NCBI GenBank assembly: GCA_039812845.1
Contig: JBDIBK010000003.1
Location: 1-64,000, forward strand
Direction of reading: 5' to 3'
DNA length: 64,000 bases
From: JACTMJ01 sp039812845
GTDB lineage: Bacteria > Acidobacteriota > Terriglobia > Bryobacterales > Bryobacteraceae
The position numbers were made by a program, and so were the translations under genes. The notes under the pieces were generated by a model. That model was not told where the DNA came from. It did not search any database and saw only the letters and a list, made by a program, of their open reading frames with translations. This document shows positions 59,899 to 64,000 of the stretch, one piece after another; the first letter of the stretch is position 1; each line of letters starts with the position of its first letter.

Positions 59899-60234
59899 CT
59901 AAATTTGCATGCGCATGATCTCCTGGTAACCCTGAATGAGCTTGTTTCTTACCTGCAGCAGCAGCTCAAACGACATCTGGGCCTCCTGCGCCTGAATGGC
60001 GACCGTGTGCAATTCCACGTTCTCTCCCCGCAGCAGCTTTTCCCGCAGTTCGCCCGATGCGCGCGCGCTGTTCTCCACCTTTGCCATCGCGCTTGCGAGT
60101 TCCGTGGCGAAAGAGGCTTCGGCGGCATCGCCCGGTCGCTTGGCGCTCCCGGCCCCACGGGGGGTATTGTTCAGGTTGGCCAGCGCTTCCAGCCCTGCAA
60201 GGCCGGAGGCGGCACTGGGAATCGAGGGGATCAT
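59899..60234 (-). CDS. fliE: Flagellar hook-basal body protein FliE
   Basis: The 111-residue protein from the ATG at 60234 has FliE's C-terminal rod-joining motif VAIQAQEAQMSFELLLQVRNKLIQGYQEIMRMQI. The FATELASAMAKVEN helix precedes it. It joins the MS ring to the rod. AAAGGAG is 11 bases upstream, a longer than usual spacing. Confidence 0.9.
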   Translation of the reverse strand: MIPSIPSAASGLAGLEALANLNNTPRGAGSAKRPGDAAEASFATELASAMAKVENSARASGELREKLLRGENVELHTVAIQAQEAQMSFELLLQVRNKLIQGYQEIMRMQI

Positions 60235-60346
60235 ACGAAATTCGTCTCCTTTCGAGCTTGGCGAACGGGGATCTCGGAATACGAACGCGCGCGGCCGCAA
60301 AAAGCGCTTTTTCAACGGCGGAGCCGCCCGTCACGAACGGTCTTCC

Positions 60347-60790
60347 CTAAGTGCGGAAGAGTTCAAGGGAGCGGCGCACCATGTCCTTGGTAACGGTCAT
60401 GGCCGCGATATTCGCCTCATACGCCCGCGCGGCTCCCTGCAGGTTCACCATCTCTTCCGCGGGCTGGATGCTGGGATAGGCCACGTAGCCATTGGCGTCC
60501 GCATCCGGATGCCCGGGCTGGTAGCGCAGTTCCACGGCTTCCGGGTCTTCCCGCACTTCGCTTACCGCCACGCCCATCCGCGGCGCGTCCAGCGCGGAGG
60601 CAAAAATGTCCTGAAACGAACCGCCCGAAATGGCGCTCGATTCGAAGACCACGTCCTTGCGCAGATACGGGCCGCCGCCCGGCGTTCGCGTGGTCTCCGC
60701 GTTGGCGAGGTTTTCGGCCAGCGCCTGCAGACGCGCGCGCTGGGCATCCATTCCGGATGCGCTGATCGAGAGAGAATTCATCAGGCTCAT
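60347..60790 (-). CDS. flgC: Flagellar rod protein FlgC
   Basis: The 147-residue protein has the FlgC N-terminal (NSLSISASGMDAQRARLQALAENLANAETT) and C-terminal (EEMVNLQGAARAYEANIAAMTVTKDMVRRSLEL) coiled-coil motifs. It is a proximal rod subunit. Its ATG overlaps the flgB stop by one base (TAATG), giving coupled translation. Confidence 0.93.
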   Translation of the reverse strand: MSLMNSLSISASGMDAQRARLQALAENLANAETTRTPGGGPYLRKDVVFESSAISGGSFQDIFASALDAPRMGVAVSEVREDPEAVELRYQPGHPDADANGYVAYPSIQPAEEMVNLQGAARAYEANIAAMTVTKDMVRRSLELFRT

Positions 60791-61158
60791 TAGGAGTTCC
60801 CTTCCTTGATCGCGAGGCGAATCGTGCGGTAGCGGCTGGCCAGCAGAGCCGAGCCCAGCTCAAAGCGCATGGCATTCTCGGCCATCATCCGCGCTTCCCG
60901 GTCCAGGCTCACATTGTTCCCGTCGTTGTTCAGCGCGAGGCCCTCCACCTCCGCGGCGGCGGGCGATGCGGATCGAGGCACGGCCGCGCTGCCCGTCCTC
61001 GCGCGGGAGAGCGCGGAAGCGAGTTCGTTCTGGAAATCAATGTCCCGGGTCCGGTATCCGGGCGTATCGAGGTTGGCGACGTTCGATGCCACCAGTTTCT
61101 GGCGGGTGGCGACGAGATCAAGGTAGACTTCAAGCGATTGCGCGACGCGGTCAATCAT
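60790..61158 (-). CDS. flgB: Flagellar rod protein FlgB
   Basis: The 122-residue protein has the flagellar rod signature ATRQKLVASNVANLDTPGYRTRDIDFQNEL near residues 17-46 and a C-terminal helix (MMAENAMRFELGSALLASRYRTIRLAI). It is the first gene of the flagellar operon. The leader would be only a few bases if transcription starts from the sigma54-like site upstream. No Shine-Dalgarno is seen. Confidence 0.92.
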   Translation of the reverse strand: MIDRVAQSLEVYLDLVATRQKLVASNVANLDTPGYRTRDIDFQNELASALSRARTGSAAVPRSASPAAAEVEGLALNNDGNNVSLDREARMMAENAMRFELGSALLASRYRTIRLAIKEGNS

Positions 61159-61172
61159 GATGCCACAACGGC

Positions 61173-61188
61173 AGCAATTGTCACACCA
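61173..61188 (-). promoter_or_regulatory. Candidate sigma54 promoter for the flagellar operon
   Basis: On the minus strand TGGTGTGACAATTGCT matches the sigma54 consensus TGGYRYR-N4-TTGCW, with the GG and GC dinucleotides exactly 10 bases apart. It lies 15 bases upstream of flgB. An enhancer site was not identified. Confidence 0.45.
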
Positions 61189-61263
61189 ATCTGAAATTCA
61201 CTGAAAACAAGTGGGTTACCGGGGAGGGAAGGAAGACGCGATATCGCCACTGACAAGAACTTG

Positions 61264-61300
61264 CCGGGCCGCTCCCGTCACCTGGACGGGAGCGGCCCGG
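61264..61300 (-). terminator. Long GC-rich hairpin between surA-like gene and flgB
   Basis: A perfect 16-bp inverted repeat (CCGGGCCGCTCCCGTC with its complement) with loop ACCTG lies 82 bases downstream of the isomerase stop. No T tract follows on the minus strand, so it may act with rho or as a 3' stabiliser. Confidence 0.6.
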
Positions 61301-61382
61301 CTTCACCTAAGACTCAAGCATGCGAGACCCGGGGTCCGCGAAACCCTTCACTTAACGCACAACACCAGGGAAACTGGCGTGC

Positions 61383-62369
61383 TTACTCGCCCGCCGGACC
61401 CGCCGGCTTCGCCCCTTCGGGCTCCTGCGCGGCCGCGAAGTACGTGTCGTTCAGCGTAACGCCCTTCGATTCGGTGAGCGTCTTGAGTTGCTCCCGCGCC
61501 ACGGCCGGCTTCAATTGCTCCGTGATCTCGTCCTTCACTTCCGGGAGCGTCTTCGACTTCCGGTTCTCCACCAGAATCAAGTGGTAGCCAAACGCGGTCT
61601 TCACCGGGTCGCTCACTTGGCCAATCGCCTGGGTAAAGGCGACATTCTCGAATTCAGGGATCATTTGCCCCTTGCCGAACGTGCCCAGGCTTCCGCCGCC
61701 CTGGCCGGAACCCGTGTCGTCCGATTCCGCCTTGGCAAGATCTTCGAACTTCTCCCCGGCGGCGAGGCGCGCCTTCAGGGCCGTTGCCTTGGCCAGCGCC
61801 TCTTCCTCGCTCAACTCGGGAGCGTCCTTGCGCGCCGGAACCTGGGAGCCCTTGAATCGCACCAGAATGTGCCGCGCCGTCACTTCTTCAAACGAATCTT
61901 TGTTCTCGTTGTAAAATTTCTCCACCTGCGCGGGGTCCACCCGCGCCTCCCGCACCAGCTGCTGATAGAGGAATCCGGCCAGCACATTGTCCCGCTGGTA
62001 CTTGAGCCGCATCTGCAGCTCCGGCTCGGCGTCCAGCTTGCGCTTCTCCGCTTCATCCGCCACGGCGAACAGCTCGGCGATCTGCCGGGCGAATTCCCGC
62101 TTCTGCGGGCCGCGGGCGGCTGCTTGCAATTGCGGCGGCAGCGCCAGAATCAGATTCTCAAATTGCTGCCGCGTAAAGCTTTGCCCGCCCACGCGAAGCA
62201 CAACGGCATCTGGAGCGACGGCGTCGGCGGGGTCTGGCGGCGCTTTCGCCGCGGGGGCTGTGGCGGCGGGTGCCGGCGTCGCGGAGGAGGCGGGCGGCGC
62301 ATCCTGCGCGAATGCAGCCATCGCGCACACGGCCAAGCCGCCGATAAAGAAAGAGCTTAGTCTCAACAA
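61383..62369 (-). CDS. Exported SurA/PpiC-type peptidyl-prolyl isomerase
   Basis: From a TTG at 62369 (AAAGGA eight bases upstream) the protein has 328 residues with a signal peptide (LSSFFIGGLAVCAMAAFAQ), an Ala/Pro-rich linker, a chaperone helix region (about 65-170), and a parvulin domain (about 172-275) with ARHILVRFKG, GAGEKFEDLAK-like AGEKFEDLAKAESDD, GQGGGSLGTFGKGQMIPEFE and FGYHLILVENR. The active-site motifs are well preserved, unlike the other PpiC in the window. The C-terminal tail is rich in Ala, Pro and Gly. The start codon choice is tentative. Confidence 0.85.
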   Translation of the reverse strand: MLRLSSFFIGGLAVCAMAAFAQDAPPASSATPAPAATAPAAKAPPDPADAVAPDAVVLRVGGQSFTRQQFENLILALPPQLQAAARGPQKREFARQIAELFAVADEAEKRKLDAEPELQMRLKYQRDNVLAGFLYQQLVREARVDPAQVEKFYNENKDSFEEVTARHILVRFKGSQVPARKDAPELSEEEALAKATALKARLAAGEKFEDLAKAESDDTGSGQGGGSLGTFGKGQMIPEFENVAFTQAIGQVSDPVKTAFGYHLILVENRKSKTLPEVKDEITEQLKPAVAREQLKTLTESKGVTLNDTYFAAAQEPEGAKPAGPAGE

Positions 62370-62653
62370 CGGGGGAATCCTTTCGAAATGAGGAGCACTT
62401 CCTGTTATTGTCGCAAAGAAGCGCTGCCAGGATAGACGCGCGCCGGGAATCACGGGTTTACGCGCGATTCGAAGATCCATCCGGACCGGATCCTTGCCCG
62501 AATCGCCCCGGTTTCTCGCACGGAATTTCGAGGCATTCCGGGTGGATGCTCTACACTGAGATTGACGCGAGGCGCGTGTCGCCGGACAGCGATGTGGATA
62601 ACCTTTCGAAGCCTTCCTCCGCGCACTCTCATCTGAACAGACTGGTTAGACGT
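62370..62653. other. Divergent intergenic region between surA-like gene and bshC
   Basis: About 284 bases without a gene. It must hold promoters for both strands, but none with good -35 and -10 boxes was found. Confidence 0.3.
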
Positions 62654-64000
62654 ATGGAATCACACTGCCTGCGACACGATCGCTTACCCGGATCCAGCCG
62701 CCTCTTGCTCGATTACGTCTACCGGTTTGAGAATCTCTCGTCGTTTTACACATACGCCCCCTTCGATCCCGATTCGCCGCGGCGTGCCGCGGAAGCCATC
62801 CGTTTCCCTTCCGAACGGCGTCGCGGCATTGTCCAAGCGCTCGCCGCGCTGAACCCGGAGTCTCCGCTGCTTGCGAAGCTCGCGAGCGAGGGGACCGTCG
62901 CGGTCGCCACCGGGCAGCAAGTGGGGTATCTGGGCGGCCCCGCCTATACCGTCTATAAAGCGCTGACCGCAATTCGCGTGGCGGAAACCCTGGAGGCGGC
63001 GGGCATCCCCTCCGTGCCCGTGTTTTGGCTCGCCAGCGAAGACCATGACCTCGAAGAGGTCGATCACGCCTGGCTCTTCGACGGCTGCCGGGAACCGCTG
63101 CGATACCAGGCAAGGGCCGGCGCGACAGACCGCGAGCCGCACGCCTCACGGCCGGTGGGGTCGCTTCCCATCCCCCCGCTGCGCCGCGAAGAGTTGGAGC
63201 GGGCGTTCGCCGATCTGCCCTTTGGAGCGATGGCCGCCGCGGTCGCCGAGGAGACCTACCGGGAAGGCCGGACCTACGCCCAAGCTTTCCGTGCGCTTCT
63301 GGAGCGCCTGCTCGGGAGCCACCGGATGCTCTTTCTCGATCCCCTCGCCGAGGAGATTCGCGCTCTCGCCGCGCCCCTGCTGGCACGGGCCGTTGAACAA
63401 TTCCCGCTGCTTTCCACACGGGCTATCGAGCGCGGCGTCGCTCTCGAAAAAGCCGGCTATCACACGCAAGTGCATCTGGAAGCGGAGACCTCCTTCTTTT
63501 TTCTGCTGAGCGAAGGCGAGCGGCTGAGCCTGAAAGCGCGCAACGGCGGGTTTTCAAACGGCAAACACGCGTGGAGCCCGGCGGAACTTGCCGCGAGTGC
63601 CGCTTCGATCTCGCCCAACGCGCTGCTGCGGCCCGTCTTGCAGGATTACTTGCTCCCCACGGCCTGCCTGGTTGGCGGAGCCGCCGAAATTGCGTATCTG
63701 GCCCAATCGGCACCGCTCTATGAGGAGTTGCTCGGGCGGGAACCGGTGTTTCTGCCGCGCAACGGCTTCACCCTGGTCGATGGGAAGGCCGCGCGCAATC
63801 TCGATCGCTACGGGCTCACCATCCCGGATTGCTTCACCACGGGTGAGGCATTCGAGGAACGCCTGGGCCGCACGCGCATTCCCGCCGAACTGAAGAGCAC
63901 CATGGCGAGTTCCGTGAGTGAGGCGGAAGCGTTGCTCAATCGGTTGCGCCGGGAACTGCTGGCGTTCGATCCCACGCTCGCGGCCGCGGCCGAGCGAAGC
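62654..64000 (+). CDS. bshC: Bacillithiol biosynthesis cysteine-adding enzyme BshC, 3' end cut off
   Basis: The frame is open from the ATG at 62654 to the window end, giving 449 of about 540 residues. The N-terminus ESHCLRHDRLPGSSRL and the core VATGQQVGYLGGPAYTVYKALTAIRVAETL with VFWLASEDHDLEEVDHAW match BshC. LPTACLVGGAAEIAYL follows. BshC joins cysteine to GlcN-malate to make bacillithiol, the low-molecular thiol of some Firmicutes, Deinococcus and Acidobacteria. bshA and bshB are not in this window. Confidence 0.93.
   Translation, partial: MESHCLRHDRLPGSSRLLLDYVYRFENLSSFYTYAPFDPDSPRRAAEAIRFPSERRRGIVQALAALNPESPLLAKLASEGTVAVATGQQVGYLGGPAYTVYKALTAIRVAETLEAAGIPSVPVFWLASEDHDLEEVDHAWLFDGCREPLRYQARAGATDREPHASRPVGSLPIPPLRREELERAFADLPFGAMAAAVAEETYREGRTYAQAFRALLERLLGSHRMLFLDPLAEEIRALAAPLLARAVEQFPLLSTRAIERGVALEKAGYHTQVHLEAETSFFFLLSEGERLSLKARNGGFSNGKHAWSPAELAASAASISPNALLRPVLQDYLLPTACLVGGAAEIAYLAQSAPLYEELLGREPVFLPRNGFTLVDGKAARNLDRYGLTIPDCFTTGEAFEERLGRTRIPAELKSTMASSVSEAEALLNRLRRELLAFDPTLAAAAERS

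Noticed and set aside
57940..60393. A very long plus-strand open frame (about 800 codons) opposite fliF and fliE
   Set aside because: It is antisense to well-recognised flagellar genes, shows no family pattern, and is explained by the high GC content.
1..64000. CRISPR arrays, insertion sequences with terminal repeats, and rRNA genes
   Set aside because: No regularly spaced repeat series, no transposase and no rRNA sequence were found. The DnaC-like ATPase at 37701 has no adjacent transposase.

Overview
The window is GC-rich, densely coded and Gram-negative in character: it has TonB-dependent Oar-type outer-membrane proteins, POTRA and LolA-like proteins, SurA/PpiC-type periplasmic isomerases and a flagellar operon. 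It also carries bacillithiol synthase (BshC), two very large carboxypeptidase-regulatory-domain TonB receptors, DUF2961/GH172 and amidohydrolase genes. Together these point to an Acidobacteriota soil bacterium, probably of the Bryobacterales/Solibacter type. That assignment is inferred from gene content and was not tested by a search.

Layout. 1-5300: the end of a beta-carbonic anhydrase, an exported M20 peptidase, then a sulfur/iron/heme group (cyaY, hemW, a cysteine-free Rrf2 regulator, cysK) closed by a strong terminator. 5296-5674 is a gene-free gap holding several hairpins in series. 5675-8618 (minus strand) is a four-gene envelope operon: PpiC isomerase, TlpA lipoprotein, an isolated DsbD-N domain and a GT9 glycosyltransferase. 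9558-12701 is the first giant TonB receptor. 12702-18610 is an accessory zone. It starts with a tRNA-Leu(UAA) gene interrupted by a 236-nt group I intron between U34 and A35, preceded by a decayed tRNA-Leu copy. It continues with truncated merR and cation-efflux genes, a HigBA module, a membrane protein, a dead oxidoreductase, a TAT-exported protein and a PIN/HTH pair.

19076-31138 is one co-oriented catabolic locus: TetR regulator, second giant receptor, DUF2961/GH172, two-domain amidohydrolase, CocE-type hydrolase, FucP-type sugar permease and an exported TIM-barrel protein. It looks like a system for taking up and degrading a glycan or glycoconjugate. 31240-36401 holds tRNA-Asp with a TacAT-like toxin pair next to it, enolase, an ECF42-type sigma factor with its DGPF partner, and a tRNA-editing deacylase. 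36410-42820 holds a Cys/Met-metabolism enzyme, a DnaC-like ATPase, a divergent acetate kinase, an orphan NuoI, a CoA-disulfide-reductase-like flavoprotein, a STAS protein and a response regulator with glutamate at the phosphoacceptor position. 43050-54222 contains mostly envelope proteins: an acyltransferase, a LolA-like protein, a DUF4139 protein, YjbQ, a beta-barrel, a receiver, a POTRA-only protein and an M28 peptidase.

54143-61158 (minus strand) is the flagellar basal-body/export operon flgB-flgC-fliE-fliF-fliG-fliH-fliI-fliJ, with a sigma54-like site upstream. A SurA-type isomerase follows, and bshC runs off the window.

The most notable object is the intron-bearing tRNA-Leu. Its helices P1, P2, P3, P4, P7, P8 and P9 can all be drawn from the sequence.
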